Below, piece by piece: positions 15,997 to 25,648 of a stretch of DNA of 60,327 nucleotides. A program made the translations under genes and the position numbers. Position 1 is the first letter of the stretch. Each line of letters opens with the position of its first letter. The DNA is from an uncultured Eubacteriales bacterium. Lineage in GTDB: Bacteria; Bacillota; Clostridia; Lachnospirales; Lachnospiraceae. The DNA lies in the NCBI GenBank assembly GCA_900542465.1, contig UQNS01000011.1, forward strand, positions 1 through 60,327, given 5' to 3'. The notes beneath the pieces were generated by a model. The model did no database searches. It saw only the letters and a list, made by a program, of their open reading frames with translations, and was not told the DNA's origin.

Positions 15997-17160
15997 TTAT
16001 TTTACAACTCTTACCTTGATAATTCCGTCAACGGCTGAGAGTTTTTCAGCTAACGAATCATCTGCCGCAACATCAATATCTATAAGTGTATAAGCATAGT
16101 CGCCGCGAGACTTATTAGTCAGATCCGCAATATTTACACCCGCTTCACCAACGACTGCCGTGATCTTGCCCAGAATGCCGGGTGCGTTCTTGTGACAAAT
16201 ACTTACACGCCCCTGTGCCTGACAAATTCCCATATCACATGCAGGATAATTTACAGAGTTCAGTATATTACCGTTTTCGATAAAATCGCGTACTTCTTTC
16301 ACTGCCATTGCCGCACAGTTTTCTTCTGCTTCCTGAGTAGATGCTCCTAGGTGAGGAAATACGATAATATGCTCCTTTCCAACAACTGTCGGATTGGCGA
16401 AGTCAGTTACATACTTGCTTATGATCCTGTCATCTATCGCCTTAAGAAGTTCCTCTTCATCTACAATTATATCTCTTGCACAGTTAATGATAACTGCCCC
16501 TGGCTTCATAATTGCAAACGCCTCTTTTCCAATCATTCCTTTTGTGGAATCAAGCGCCGGTACATGGATCGTGATATAATCACAATCTCTGTAGATATCG
16601 TCAACATTATCAATATGGTTTACTTTTCTTGAGATGTTCCATGCGGCCGCAACGGAAAGATATGGATCATAACCATATACCTCCATTCCGAGCTCAACGC
16701 ATGCATTTGCGACGAGACGTCCGATAGCGCCAAGTCCTATTACACCAAGCTTCTTCCCCTTAAGTTCACGTCCGGAAAATGCTTTTTTTGCTTTCTCAGC
16801 TGTTTTTGCAATATCAGGATCTCCTGCATTATCACTGACCCATTCGGCTCCTCCGATAAGATCTCTTGAAGCAAGAAGCATCGCTGCAAGGACCTGCTCC
16901 TTAACGGCATTAGCATTAGCCCCCGGCGTATTAAATACCACAACTCCGGCATCCGCACATTTATCAAGCGGAATATTGTTTACACCTGCACCTGCCCTGG
17001 CAATAGCCAGAAGGTCCTTACCCAGCTCCATATCATGCATTTTCGCACTTCTTACGAGTACGGCCTGTGCCTCCTCATAGCTGGCTTCTTTATTATACTG
17101 CTCAGAAAACATACTGAGACCAGACTCTGAAATATTATTCAGGCAATGTACGTTGATCAT
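15997..17160 (-). CDS. serA: D-3-phosphoglycerate dehydrogenase
   Basis: 387 residues. The NAD-binding motif is GVIGLGAIGRLVANACVELG near residue 145. Catalytic landmarks follow: INCARDIIVDEEELL and FPHLGASTQEAEENC, with the active-site His in the latter. The last 75 residues are a regulatory ACT domain (GRVSICHKNAPGILGKITAV), which normally senses serine. It oxidises 3-phosphoglycerate at the start of serine synthesis. It begins directly at the end of serC (0-base gap) and is the last gene of the operon. Confidence 0.96.
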   Translation of the reverse strand: MINVHCLNNISESGLSMFSEQYNKEASYEEAQAVLVRSAKMHDMELGKDLLAIARAGAGVNNIPLDKCADAGVVVFNTPGANANAVKEQVLAAMLLASRDLIGGAEWVSDNAGDPDIAKTAEKAKKAFSGRELKGKKLGVIGLGAIGRLVANACVELGMEVYGYDPYLSVAAAWNISRKVNHIDNVDDIYRDCDYITIHVPALDSTKGMIGKEAFAIMKPGAVIINCARDIIVDEEELLKAIDDRIISKYVTDFANPTVVGKEHIIVFPHLGASTQEAEENCAAMAVKEVRDFIENGNILNSVNYPACDMGICQAQGRVSICHKNAPGILGKITAVVGEAGVNIADLTNKSRGDYAYTLIDIDVAADDSLAEKLSAVDGIIKVRVVK

Positions 17161-18243
17161 TTACGCATTCTCCTTTTCAAATTTATCCATGAACTCAACA
17201 AGCTTCTGCACTCCTTCGATCGGCATGGCATTGTAGATAGATGCACGCATACCGCCGACACTTCTGTGCCCTTTAAGGTTAACAAAACCTGCTGCCTTTG
17301 ATTCAGCGATAAACTTCGCATTCATCTCATCATCACCTGTGACGAATGGAACATTCATAAGTGATCGGGAAGCCGGCTCAACTGTTCCCTTGAACAGCTT
17401 GCTGCTGTCGAGGAAATCATAGAGGATCTTAGCCTTTTTATCGTTCAATTCTTTCATTGCTGTAAGGCCGCCCATGCTCTTGATCCACTTGAATACCTTT
17501 CCGCATATGTAGATGTTGTAGCATGGTGGTGTGTTATACATAGATGCCTTGTCTGCATGAGTTTTATATTTAAGCATAGTCGGTGTTCCCGGCATCACGT
17601 CATCCGTAATCAGATCTTCACGGATCGCGCATATAGTAACACCTGCAGGCCCGACATTCTTCTGGACTCCGCCATAGAACATCGCATACTTGTCGATGTC
17701 CATCGGTTCTGAAAGGAAGCATGAGGAAACATCTGCAATAAGATCATGTCCCTTGGTATTAGGAAGCGTCTTGAATTTTGTTCCATATATCGTATTATTC
17801 TCGCAAATATAAACATAATCAGCGTCTGCGGGAATATCAAGATCCGAGCAATCCGGAATATAGGAAAAAGTCTTGTCTTCTGATGAGGCAACTGCTATTG
17901 CATCACCGTAGATCTGAGCTTCTTTCCATGCTTTCTTTGCCCACTGACCTGTAATAACATATGCGGCCTTTTTGTGATGCATAAAGTTCATAGGGATCAT
18001 AGCAAACTGAGTAGACGCTCCGCCCTGAAGAAAAAGAACTTTAAAATTATCAGGCAATCCCAGGATCTCTCTGAAGTCAGCTTCCGCAGTATTGATGATT
18101 TCTTCATACTCTTTAGATCTATGGCTCATCTCCATAACGGACTGACCGGTCTGCTTGTATTCAAGCATTTCATCAGCTGCCTCTCTTAAAACCGCCTCAG
18201 GCAATACGCCCGGGCCTGCGCTAAAATTATAAACTCGTGACAT
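17161..18243 (-). CDS. serC: Phosphoserine aminotransferase
   Basis: 360 residues. It begins VYNFSAGPGVLPEAVL, the SerC signature. The PLP lysine lies in FYGGVQKNVGPAG near residue 195, and GGMRASIYNAMP is close to the C-terminus. It transfers amino groups from glutamate to 3-phosphohydroxypyruvate. It follows ilvB by two bases and abuts serA, so serine and branched-chain synthesis are made from one transcript here. Confidence 0.97.
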   Translation of the reverse strand: MSRVYNFSAGPGVLPEAVLREAADEMLEYKQTGQSVMEMSHRSKEYEEIINTAEADFREILGLPDNFKVLFLQGGASTQFAMIPMNFMHHKKAAYVITGQWAKKAWKEAQIYGDAIAVASSEDKTFSYIPDCSDLDIPADADYVYICENNTIYGTKFKTLPNTKGHDLIADVSSCFLSEPMDIDKYAMFYGGVQKNVGPAGVTICAIREDLITDDVMPGTPTMLKYKTHADKASMYNTPPCYNIYICGKVFKWIKSMGGLTAMKELNDKKAKILYDFLDSSKLFKGTVEPASRSLMNVPFVTGDDEMNAKFIAESKAAGFVNLKGHRSVGGMRASIYNAMPIEGVQKLVEFMDKFEKENA

Positions 18244-18245
18244 TC

Positions 18246-19940
18246 TTATTTTCCTCCTGATTTTTCCTTCAAATCATTTTCATCAAATGTCTCAGCAATA
18301 CTAGCACCAGGTGAAACCATAGGGAACACCTTGTCATTATTGTCGATTACACATTCGATCATTGTTGGTGTTTTTTGTTTCAGTGCATCTTTAAATGCCG
18401 CTTCGAATTCATCTATACTTTCTACTCTATATGACTTAGCGCCAAGGCCTTCAGAAACCTTAACGAAATCAACATTATCATCTAAACTTGTATTTGAATA
18501 TCTCTTATTATAGAAAAGAGTCTGCCACTGTCGGACCATACCCAAAACATGATTGTTCAGAACGACCTCGATAACCGGAATTCCATATCTTGACGCTGTG
18601 GCGATCTCATTCATATTCATTCTGAAACAGCCGTCACCACCTATATTTACTACCGTTTTTGCCGGCACTCCGATCTTTGCTCCGATAGCAGCACCAAGTC
18701 CATATCCCATTGTACCAAGTCCTCCTGAAGAAAGGAAGGTCCTCGGTCTGGAGAACTTATAATTCTGTGCTGCCCACATCTGGTGCTGTCCTACATCAGT
18801 AACGATTATAGCATCACCCTCAGTAAGTTCATAGAGCTTACTGATCACATCAGGACCTGTAAGGTCGTTATTTTTTTTAGGGGTTTTTGCGTACTTTTTC
18901 CTTGTTTCTTCAATTTCATTCAGCCAATCCTCGTGAGACTGCTGCGGCAGAACCGCATTTATTCTCTTCAAAACTTCATTAGCATCGCCGATCACACTGG
19001 CATATGTCCTTATGTTTTTATTGATCTCAGCCGGATCAACGTCGATATGAAGAATTTTTGCATTTTTTGCAAACGTCTTGGTATTGCCTGTAACTCTGTC
19101 TGAAAATCTCGCACCTACAACGATAAGAAGATCCGCCTTTGATACACAGAGGTTGGTCGTTTTAGAACCATGCATGCCGATCATACCTGTATATAAAGGA
19201 TCTGTTTCATCAAATGCGCCCTTGCCCATTAAAGAGTCCGTGACCGGACCATTAACAAGATGTGCGAACTTATTAAGTTCCTTTGAAGCTCCCGCGGCGA
19301 TCGCACCCCCTCCAACGAAAAGATAAGGTCTCTTGGACTTGCTGATGAGCTTTACAGCTGTCTCTATATCCTCTTCTCTTATCGTTGAAGTTACAGGCTG
19401 GATCTTCTCCGGCACAACAGGAGTATACTCTGTTTCATTTGCAGTAACATCCTTGGTCACGTCTACTAAAACAGGGCCGGGTCTCCCGCCAGCCGCTATA
19501 GCAAAGGCTCTTCTCATCGTTTTGGCAAGATCCTTAACATCTTTTACAATAAAGTTATGCTTTGTGATCGGCATTGTCACCCCTGCAATATCGATCTCCT
19601 GGAAGGTATCCCTTCCTAGCATATCAACATTTACATTACACGTAATCGCTACCATAGGGATAGAATCCATATAAGCCGTAGCAATGCCTGTTACAAGATT
19701 CGTTGCTCCAGGTCCGGATGTAGCAAAGCAGACACCTACCTTGCCTGTTGCTCTTGCATATCCGTCTGCTGCATGCGAAGCTCCCTGTTCATGAGATGTA
19801 AGGATATGTTCTATCTCGTCCGCATGCTTATATAAGGCGTCATATACGTTTAGGGCCGTACCACCTGGATAACCAAATACAGTTTTTACGCCCTGTTCTT
19901 TCAAGCACTCTACAATGATCTCAGCACCATTTATTTTCAT
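18246..19940 (-). CDS. ilvB: Acetolactate synthase, large subunit
   Basis: 564 residues from ATG 19940, which has GAGGAGG eight bases upstream; the ORF extension to 19958 lacks that. The N-terminal pyrimidine domain shows FGYPGGTALNVYDAL and the catalytic Glu in TSHEQGASHAADGYARATG. The C-terminal TPP/Mg motif is GGDGCFRMNMNE. It condenses two pyruvates, or pyruvate and 2-oxobutyrate, for valine/leucine and isoleucine. No regulatory small subunit gene (ilvN) follows; serC is next. It sits 60 bases after ilvD. Confidence 0.95.
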   Translation of the reverse strand: MKINGAEIIVECLKEQGVKTVFGYPGGTALNVYDALYKHADEIEHILTSHEQGASHAADGYARATGKVGVCFATSGPGATNLVTGIATAYMDSIPMVAITCNVNVDMLGRDTFQEIDIAGVTMPITKHNFIVKDVKDLAKTMRRAFAIAAGGRPGPVLVDVTKDVTANETEYTPVVPEKIQPVTSTIREEDIETAVKLISKSKRPYLFVGGGAIAAGASKELNKFAHLVNGPVTDSLMGKGAFDETDPLYTGMIGMHGSKTTNLCVSKADLLIVVGARFSDRVTGNTKTFAKNAKILHIDVDPAEINKNIRTYASVIGDANEVLKRINAVLPQQSHEDWLNEIEETRKKYAKTPKKNNDLTGPDVISKLYELTEGDAIIVTDVGQHQMWAAQNYKFSRPRTFLSSGGLGTMGYGLGAAIGAKIGVPAKTVVNIGGDGCFRMNMNEIATASRYGIPVIEVVLNNHVLGMVRQWQTLFYNKRYSNTSLDDNVDFVKVSEGLGAKSYRVESIDEFEAAFKDALKQKTPTMIECVIDNNDKVFPMVSPGASIAETFDENDLKEKSGGK

Positions 19941-20000
19941 ATATGAACCTCCTCTCAATACAAAAACTATTTATCGACTGGTAAAAATCAATTCAGCAAA

Positions 20001-21671
20001 TCAAAACTTAGGAACCTCAAGGACCGCACCTCTGTTTCCGGATGTAACCATTGCCGCATAGCGCGCAAGATATCCCGTTGTAATGTTAGGCGTTCTAGGC
20101 TTCCATTCCTCTTTCCTTCTGGCAAGTTCCTCATCAGATACATCCAGTTCTATAGAGTAATTAGGTATATCGATCTTGATAATATCCCCTTCTTTGATAA
20201 GTGCGATAGGTCCGCCTACTGCCGCTTCCGGTGAAACATGTCCGATCGATGCACCACGACTGGCGCCGGAAAATCTTCCATCTGTGATAAGCGCTACAGA
20301 TGAACCAAGCCCCATACCCGCGATCGCAGATGTAGGATTTAGCATCTCTCTCATTCCCGGACCGCCTTTAGGACCTTCGTAGCGAATAACCACAACATCA
20401 CCTTCTGAGATCTTCCCTCCACGGATAGCTTCAATAGCATCTTCTTCACAATCAAAAACTCTGGCAGGTCCTTCATGTACCAGCATCTCATCAACAACAG
20501 CACTTCTCTTTACAACACTGCCGTCCGGAGCTATATTTCCGCTCAATACTGCAAGTCCGCCGACCTTGGTGAAAGGATCGTCAAATGGACGGATGATATC
20601 TTCATCCAGGTTTCGTGAATATTTAATAGCCTCGCCGATCGTCTGACCTGTGATCGTCATACATTCCTCATTTATCAGGCCATGGTCTGCAAGCTCTTTC
20701 ATAACCGCATATACGCCGCCCGCTTCATTAAGCTCTTCAATATATGCATCACCTGCCGGTGCAAGATGACACAGATTGGGCGTCTTCTCACTTATTGCAT
20801 TAGCCTCTCTGATGTCGAAATCATATCCGATCTCATGTGCGATAGCCGGAATATGAAGCATTGAATTAGTTGAGCAGCCGAGCGCCATATCAACAGTCAG
20901 CGCATTAATGATAGCGTCCTTGGTAATTATATCTCTAGGCCTGATATTCTTTCTCACTAATTCCATGACCTGCATTCCTGCATGCTTGGCAAGTCTGATC
21001 CTCTCTGAATAAACCGCCGGGATCGTACCATTTCCTCTGAGTCCCATCCCCAGCGCCTCTGTAAGACAGTTCATTGAATTAGCCGTATACATTCCTGAAC
21101 ATGAGCCACAGGTAGGACAGACGTTCTCTTCATAATTGCGAACATCCTCTTCTGTCATTGCACCTGATGAATATGCTCCTACCGCCTCAAACATAGAAGA
21201 AAGGCTTCTCTTCTTCTTTGAAACATTACCTGCAAGCATAGGCCCGCCGGATACAACTACTGTCGGAACATTGATCCTCGCTGCTGCCATGAGCATTCCG
21301 GGAACTGTCTTGTCGCAATTCGGTATCATTACCAATCCGTCAAACTGATGCGCGATGGCCATAGCTTCCGTAGAATCCGCTATCAGATCTCTTGAAACAA
21401 GAGAGTACTTCATTCCCACATGTCCCATCGCGATACCGTCACAAACGGCGATAGCCGGAACAACCAACGGGGTTCCTCCTGCTGCTGCAACTCCCAGTTT
21501 TACTGCGTCTGCGATCTTGTCCAGATTAATATGACCCGGGACCACTTCGTTATAGGAACATACGACACCTATGATCGGCTTGTTCATCTCCTCTATCGTC
21601 AAGCCTGCCGCATTGAGCAGGGATCTTGCCGGTGCCTTTTCAACACCCTTTGTAATATTATCGCTTATCAT
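20001..21671 (-). CDS. ilvD: Dihydroxy-acid dehydratase
   Basis: 556 residues from ATG 21671, which gives the family's usual length and avoids overlapping leuB; the extended frame to 21731 is unlikely. Fe-S ligands are in MIPNCDKTVPGM and CPTCGSCSGMYTANSMNC. The C-terminal GRFSGASRGASIGHVSPEA is the typical dehydratase signature. It turns dihydroxy-acids into 2-keto acids for valine, leucine and isoleucine. The cluster makes it sensitive to oxygen and iron supply. It starts five bases after the leuB stop. Confidence 0.96.
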   Translation of the reverse strand: MISDNITKGVEKAPARSLLNAAGLTIEEMNKPIIGVVCSYNEVVPGHINLDKIADAVKLGVAAAGGTPLVVPAIAVCDGIAMGHVGMKYSLVSRDLIADSTEAMAIAHQFDGLVMIPNCDKTVPGMLMAAARINVPTVVVSGGPMLAGNVSKKKRSLSSMFEAVGAYSSGAMTEEDVRNYEENVCPTCGSCSGMYTANSMNCLTEALGMGLRGNGTIPAVYSERIRLAKHAGMQVMELVRKNIRPRDIITKDAIINALTVDMALGCSTNSMLHIPAIAHEIGYDFDIREANAISEKTPNLCHLAPAGDAYIEELNEAGGVYAVMKELADHGLINEECMTITGQTIGEAIKYSRNLDEDIIRPFDDPFTKVGGLAVLSGNIAPDGSVVKRSAVVDEMLVHEGPARVFDCEEDAIEAIRGGKISEGDVVVIRYEGPKGGPGMREMLNPTSAIAGMGLGSSVALITDGRFSGASRGASIGHVSPEAAVGGPIALIKEGDIIKIDIPNYSIELDVSDEELARRKEEWKPRTPNITTGYLARYAAMVTSGNRGAVLEVPKF

Positions 21672-21676
21672 TTTGA

Positions 21677-22759
21677 TCACATCCTTTTTACAATCTCGTC
21701 GCCCATCCGAGTTGTTGAACACTTTATGCATCCTTCCTCAAAAATATCACCGGTCCTGTATCCATCTCTTAAAGCACTCTCCACTGCCCTTTCAATGGCT
21801 GCAGCCTCTTCTTCAAGGTCAAATGTATATCTGAGCATAAGAGCTGCAGACAGGATCGTAGCAAGCGGATTTGCAATATTTAACCCTGCAATATCCGGAG
21901 CTGAACCATGGCTTGGTTCATACAGTCCAAACTTGTCTGCTCTGAGAGACGCACTGGCAAGCATACCGATCGACCCGACTACCATACTTGCTTCATCAGA
22001 TAAAATATCCCCAAACATGTTCTCTGTCAGAATAACATCAAACTGTCCCGGATCCCTTACGAGCTGCATAGCCGCGTTATCTACCAGCATATCTTCCAGA
22101 ACTACTTCCGGATAACCTTCCGCAACTTCCTTTACGATCTTTCTCCATAGTCTTGAAGAATCAAGCACATTTGCCTTATCCACGCTTGTTACTTTTTTCC
22201 TCCGCTTCATTGCTATATCAAATGCTCTTATTGCGATCCTGCGAATTTCTTCTTCATTATATACAAGAGAATCTGTTGCGGTTAAAAGCCCGGCAATTTC
22301 TTCTGTCTTTCTGTCACCAAAATAGAGGCCGCCTGTAAGTTCTCTCATTATCACAAGATCGATGCCATCAGCCGTGATCTCTTCCTTCAGCGGACAGGCT
22401 TTTTCCAGTTCTTTATAAAGGAAGGCCGGTCTCAGATTCGCAAAAAGACCTAGTTCTTTTCTTATTTTAAGAAGACCTGCTTCCGGTCTTAATCCGGGCG
22501 CCACATCATACCATCTCGAATTTCCGACATTGCCGCCAACAGCTCCCAGCAGGACTGCATCACCCAATCTCGCTGTATTTAACGCTTCATCGGTAAGTGG
22601 AACACCATACTCATCGATAGAACAGCCGCCCATAAGAACTTCTTTATATTCCCAGGTATGATCGTATTTAGAAGCAACTGCATCAAGCACTTTAACTGCT
22701 TCCTTAACAATTTCCGGACCTATGCCGTCACCAGGAATCAAAGTAATTTTGCCATTCAT
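21677..22759 (-). CDS. leuB: 3-isopropylmalate dehydrogenase
   Basis: 360 residues from ATG 22759 behind GGAGGCGG. It opens KITLIPGDGIGPEIVKEAVK. The substrate and NAD regions are seen in MRELTGGLYFGDR, DKANVLDSSRLWR, and MFGDILSDEASMV with GSAPDIAGLNIANP. It oxidises 3-isopropylmalate in leucine synthesis. It is the first gene of the leuB-ilvD-ilvB-serC-serA operon; leuA, leuC, leuD and ilvC are not in the window. The 5' leader is very short (about 25 bases), so no T-box or attenuator fits. Confidence 0.96.
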   Translation of the reverse strand: MNGKITLIPGDGIGPEIVKEAVKVLDAVASKYDHTWEYKEVLMGGCSIDEYGVPLTDEALNTARLGDAVLLGAVGGNVGNSRWYDVAPGLRPEAGLLKIRKELGLFANLRPAFLYKELEKACPLKEEITADGIDLVIMRELTGGLYFGDRKTEEIAGLLTATDSLVYNEEEIRRIAIRAFDIAMKRRKKVTSVDKANVLDSSRLWRKIVKEVAEGYPEVVLEDMLVDNAAMQLVRDPGQFDVILTENMFGDILSDEASMVVGSIGMLASASLRADKFGLYEPSHGSAPDIAGLNIANPLATILSAALMLRYTFDLEEEAAAIERAVESALRDGYRTGDIFEEGCIKCSTTRMGDEIVKRM

Positions 22760-22791
22760 AATACCGCCTCCATTTTTTTGTATTGTCATAT

Positions 22792-22820
22792 ATTCTACAA
22801 TAATAATTTTTTCATTTCAA
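22792..22820 (-). promoter_or_regulatory. Promoter of the leuB operon
   Basis: On the minus strand TTGAAA (22815-22820) and TAGAAT (22792-22797) are 17 bases apart. The -35 begins right after the T-run of the yajC terminator. Confidence 0.7.
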
Positions 22821-22821
22821 G

Positions 22822-22855
22822 AAAAAATGCGCTCAAGAATCGAATCCTGAACGCA
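22822..22855 (-). terminator. Terminator after yajC
   Basis: On the minus strand TGCGTTCA and TGAGCGCA close a stem with an inner GGA-TTC extension, followed by six T. Confidence 0.8.
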
Positions 22856-22868
22856 TATCTGATCATAT

Positions 22869-23192
22869 TTACTTGTCTTCGCCCGCAGAAGCTGTGCTCG
22901 TGTATGTTGGATTTGCTTTCTCAACCTGCTCGATAGCATCTCTCTTCATCGCAATACGACAGTTCTTGTTATTACCAAATTCTACGATGACCGTATCCTC
23001 TTCGATATCAACTACTTCACCATAAAATCCGCTTGTTGTGAGAACAAAATCTCCGGCAGACATATTATCCATCATTTCTCTTCTAAGCTTCTGACGTTTC
23101 TTCTGTGGTCTGAAAGCCATAAAATACATAAAGATAATAATAGCAGCAAGGTAAACCACCATTAAAATAATACTGGTTGGATTAGAATTCAT
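22869..23192 (-). CDS. yajC: Preprotein translocase accessory subunit YajC
   Basis: 107 residues. A single N-terminal membrane helix (IILMVVYLAAIIIFMYFMAF) is followed by the signature RPQKKRQKLRREMMDNMSAGDFVLTT and a small cytoplasmic beta domain ending in an Ala/Thr-rich tail. YajC associates with SecDF and the Sec translocon. It follows tgt at a distance of about 100 bases, the common tgt-yajC order. Confidence 0.95.
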   Translation of the reverse strand: MNSNPTSIILMVVYLAAIIIFMYFMAFRPQKKRQKLRREMMDNMSAGDFVLTTSGFYGEVVDIEEDTVIVEFGNNKNCRIAMKRDAIEQVEKANPTYTSTASAGEDK

Positions 23193-23293
23193 GTTAAGCT
23201 CCTTCCGAATCTACATTATACTCAAGAATTATAAATGAATTTTCCATATATGTAAACAATATGTTTTTTCACTTTGGGGTAATGTGTCATATT

Positions 23294-24424
23294 TTATTCT
23301 CCCGCTTCCATCAGTTCTATTGTACGTTTTTTAAAGCTTTTATATTCTCCCCGGTCGATAGCGTCCCTGATATCTTCCATAAGATGGTTATAAAAATACA
23401 GATTATGTAATACCGCAAGTCTCATTCCCAGGATCTCTCCTGCCTTAAACAGGTGACGCATATATGCTCTCGAATAGTTCCTGCACGCTTCACAACCGCA
23501 GCCTTCTTCAATGGGACGTTCATCCTTTTCATATTTTGCGTTAAGCAGGTTAAGCTTTCCCTTTCTGGTATAGACATGGCCATGTCTGCCATTTCTTGAT
23601 GGATAAACACAGTCAAAAAAGTCAACTCCTCTGTCGACCGCCTCAAGAATATTCACAGGGGTCCCTACCCCCATAAGGTACGTAGGTTTATTCCTCGGAA
23701 GATGCGGCACTGTAGCGTCCAGGACCTCATACATCTGCTCATGAGTCTCACCCACGGCCAGTCCGCCAATAGCATATCCCGCAAGATCCATCTTACTTAT
23801 TTCTTCCGCATGGCGGATTCGTATATCGGTAAATACTCCGCCCTGATTTATGCCAAACAGCATCTGCTGCCTGTTCACAGTATCCGGAAGTGAATTTAGT
23901 CTGTCCATTTCTTTTACGCACCTGTCAAGCCAGCGCGTCGTCCTGTCTACAGATGGCTGGATGTATGACCTGTCTTCTGTAGCCGGAGGACATTCATCAA
24001 AAGCCATAGCAATAGTGGATCCAAGATTAGATTGGATCTGCATACTTTCTTCCGGCCCCATAAAAATTTTTCTCCCATCGATATGAGAATTGAACGTAAC
24101 ACCTTCTTCTCTGATCTTGCGCAGGCTTCCCAGGGAAAAGACCTGAAATCCTCCGGAGTCCGTAAGTATCGGCCTGTTCCAGTTCATAAACCTGTGAATA
24201 CCTCCCATTTCTTTTATAAGTCTGTCACCGGTCCTTACGTGTAAATGATACGTGTTCGAAAGAGATACCTGCGTGCCTATATTTTTTAAGTCAACACTCG
24301 ATACTCCTCCTTTTATTGCAGCTGCCGTTGCCACATTCATGAAAAGCGGCGTTTCAACTGTCCCATGGACAGTTGCGAAACGTGCATGCTTGGCATTGCC
24401 ATCTGTACTGATTACCTCATACAT
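23294..24424 (-). CDS. tgt: tRNA-guanine transglycosylase
   Basis: 376 residues from ATG 24424, placed two bases after the aroC stop with AAAGGG upstream; the track start at 24445 would overlap aroC. The catalytic Asp is in LTDSGGFQVFSLG near residue 90, the second Asp in GVDFFDCVYPSRNGRHG, and the zinc site is CGCEACRNYSRAYMRHLF. It exchanges G34 for preQ1 in tRNAs with GUN anticodons; the tRNA-Asn at the end of this window has GUU and is an expected substrate. Confidence 0.97.
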   Translation of the reverse strand: MYEVISTDGNAKHARFATVHGTVETPLFMNVATAAAIKGGVSSVDLKNIGTQVSLSNTYHLHVRTGDRLIKEMGGIHRFMNWNRPILTDSGGFQVFSLGSLRKIREEGVTFNSHIDGRKIFMGPEESMQIQSNLGSTIAMAFDECPPATEDRSYIQPSVDRTTRWLDRCVKEMDRLNSLPDTVNRQQMLFGINQGGVFTDIRIRHAEEISKMDLAGYAIGGLAVGETHEQMYEVLDATVPHLPRNKPTYLMGVGTPVNILEAVDRGVDFFDCVYPSRNGRHGHVYTRKGKLNLLNAKYEKDERPIEEGCGCEACRNYSRAYMRHLFKAGEILGMRLAVLHNLYFYNHLMEDIRDAIDRGEYKSFKKRTIELMEAGE

Positions 24425-24425
24425 T

Positions 24426-25541
24426 TTATTTTCCCTTTGAATCATAATACTTTTTTAAATAGCTGATCTGTGATGACATATCCTGCATAATAAGATCTAA
24501 TATAGTTATTGCCGCCATGGATTCTACCACAACGACCGCTCTCGGAACAATAACAGGATCATGCCTCCCCTTCACTACAAGATCTATCTCTTCTCCTGAC
24601 GTATTAACGGTCTTTTGCCCTGCCGATACGGATGGAGTCGGTTTTATTGCCGCCCTGAATATAAGCTTGTCTCCGTCTGACATGCCTCCAAGGGTCCCAC
24701 CTGAGTTATTGGTCAGTTTAACTATTTCTTTCTCACCTTTGCCGCCGGCAAACTGATCATTATTGTCAATCCCTTTCATGCCTGCGACCGCAAATCCCGC
24801 GCCTATCTCAAATCCCTTAACGGCGCCTATAGAAAATACGGCCTTGGCAAGCGCCGCGTCCAGCTTGTCAAATACCGGCTCTCCTATGCCGGGCTTGATC
24901 CCTTCCACCTGACATTCGATAATTCCGCCTGTTGACTGCCCCTGACTCTTTAAATCCCTTACATGATCTGCTGCCCTTATTGCAGCTTCTTTATCCGGCA
25001 TACAAAACGGATTTCTCCCTATCTCGTCAAAATCAAATTTCTTCTCATCTATCTCTATCGGTCCGATCCGTTTTGAATACGCTCTTACACTTATGCCCAA
25101 TTCTGACAACACCTTGCTGGCTATTGCCCCTGCCGCCACACGGCCTGCCGTTTCCCTCCCGGACGATCTTCCTCCTCCTCTGTGGTCTCTTATTTTAAAT
25201 TTCTCACTGAAGGAATAGTCCGCATGACCCGGTCTGTACACCTGTTCCAGTTCCGAATAATCCTTAGAATGCTGGTCCTTATTCTCAATGATCATAGCGA
25301 TAGGCGTTCCGGTCGTAATACCGCGAAATATACCTGAAAGGATCCTTACCTCATCTCCCTCCGCTCTCGCTGTTGTGAATTCTGATTGCCCTGGTTTTCT
25401 TCTGTTTAAAAATCCCTGTATGTATTCTCGGCTTATCTCCACTCCCGAAGGGCATCCGTCTACGCATGCCCCCAGAGCTTCACCATGAGATTCACCCCAC
25501 GTAGAAATCACAAAGTTCTTCCCATAAACTGATCCTGACAT
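24426..25541 (-). CDS. aroC: Chorismate synthase
   Basis: 371 residues from ATG 25541 behind AAAGGAGG. Family signatures: GESHGEALG near the start, HRGGGRSSGRETAGRVAAGA near residue 130, and RHDPVIVPRAVVVVESM near the end. It makes chorismate from EPSP with reduced FMN. The start at 25580 in the extended frame has no ribosome site. It is followed immediately by tgt, so the two are co-transcribed. Confidence 0.97.
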   Translation of the reverse strand: MSGSVYGKNFVISTWGESHGEALGACVDGCPSGVEISREYIQGFLNRRKPGQSEFTTARAEGDEVRILSGIFRGITTGTPIAMIIENKDQHSKDYSELEQVYRPGHADYSFSEKFKIRDHRGGGRSSGRETAGRVAAGAIASKVLSELGISVRAYSKRIGPIEIDEKKFDFDEIGRNPFCMPDKEAAIRAADHVRDLKSQGQSTGGIIECQVEGIKPGIGEPVFDKLDAALAKAVFSIGAVKGFEIGAGFAVAGMKGIDNNDQFAGGKGEKEIVKLTNNSGGTLGGMSDGDKLIFRAAIKPTPSVSAGQKTVNTSGEEIDLVVKGRHDPVIVPRAVVVVESMAAITILDLIMQDMSSQISYLKKYYDSKGK

Positions 25542-25600
25542 CACGACCTCCTTTAGGTTTTTATCTGTAAATAATATCATATAGTATGATTTAATTCATT

Positions 25601-25644
25601 AAAAGACCTCTGCAAGTCATATCAGCTGACTTACAGAGGTCTTT
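25601..25644. terminator. Terminator between dnaK-like gene and aroC
   Basis: AAAGACCTCTG and CAGAGGTCTTT pair with an inner AAGTCA/TGACTT stem. It lies five bases after the Hsp70 stop on the minus strand and has T-rich flanks on both sides. Confidence 0.85.
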
Positions 25645-25648
25645 CTCT

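Noticed and set aside
22760..22868. T-box or leucine attenuator before leuB
   Set aside because: The space between promoter and ATG is about 25 bases and contains no specifier hairpin or leader peptide.
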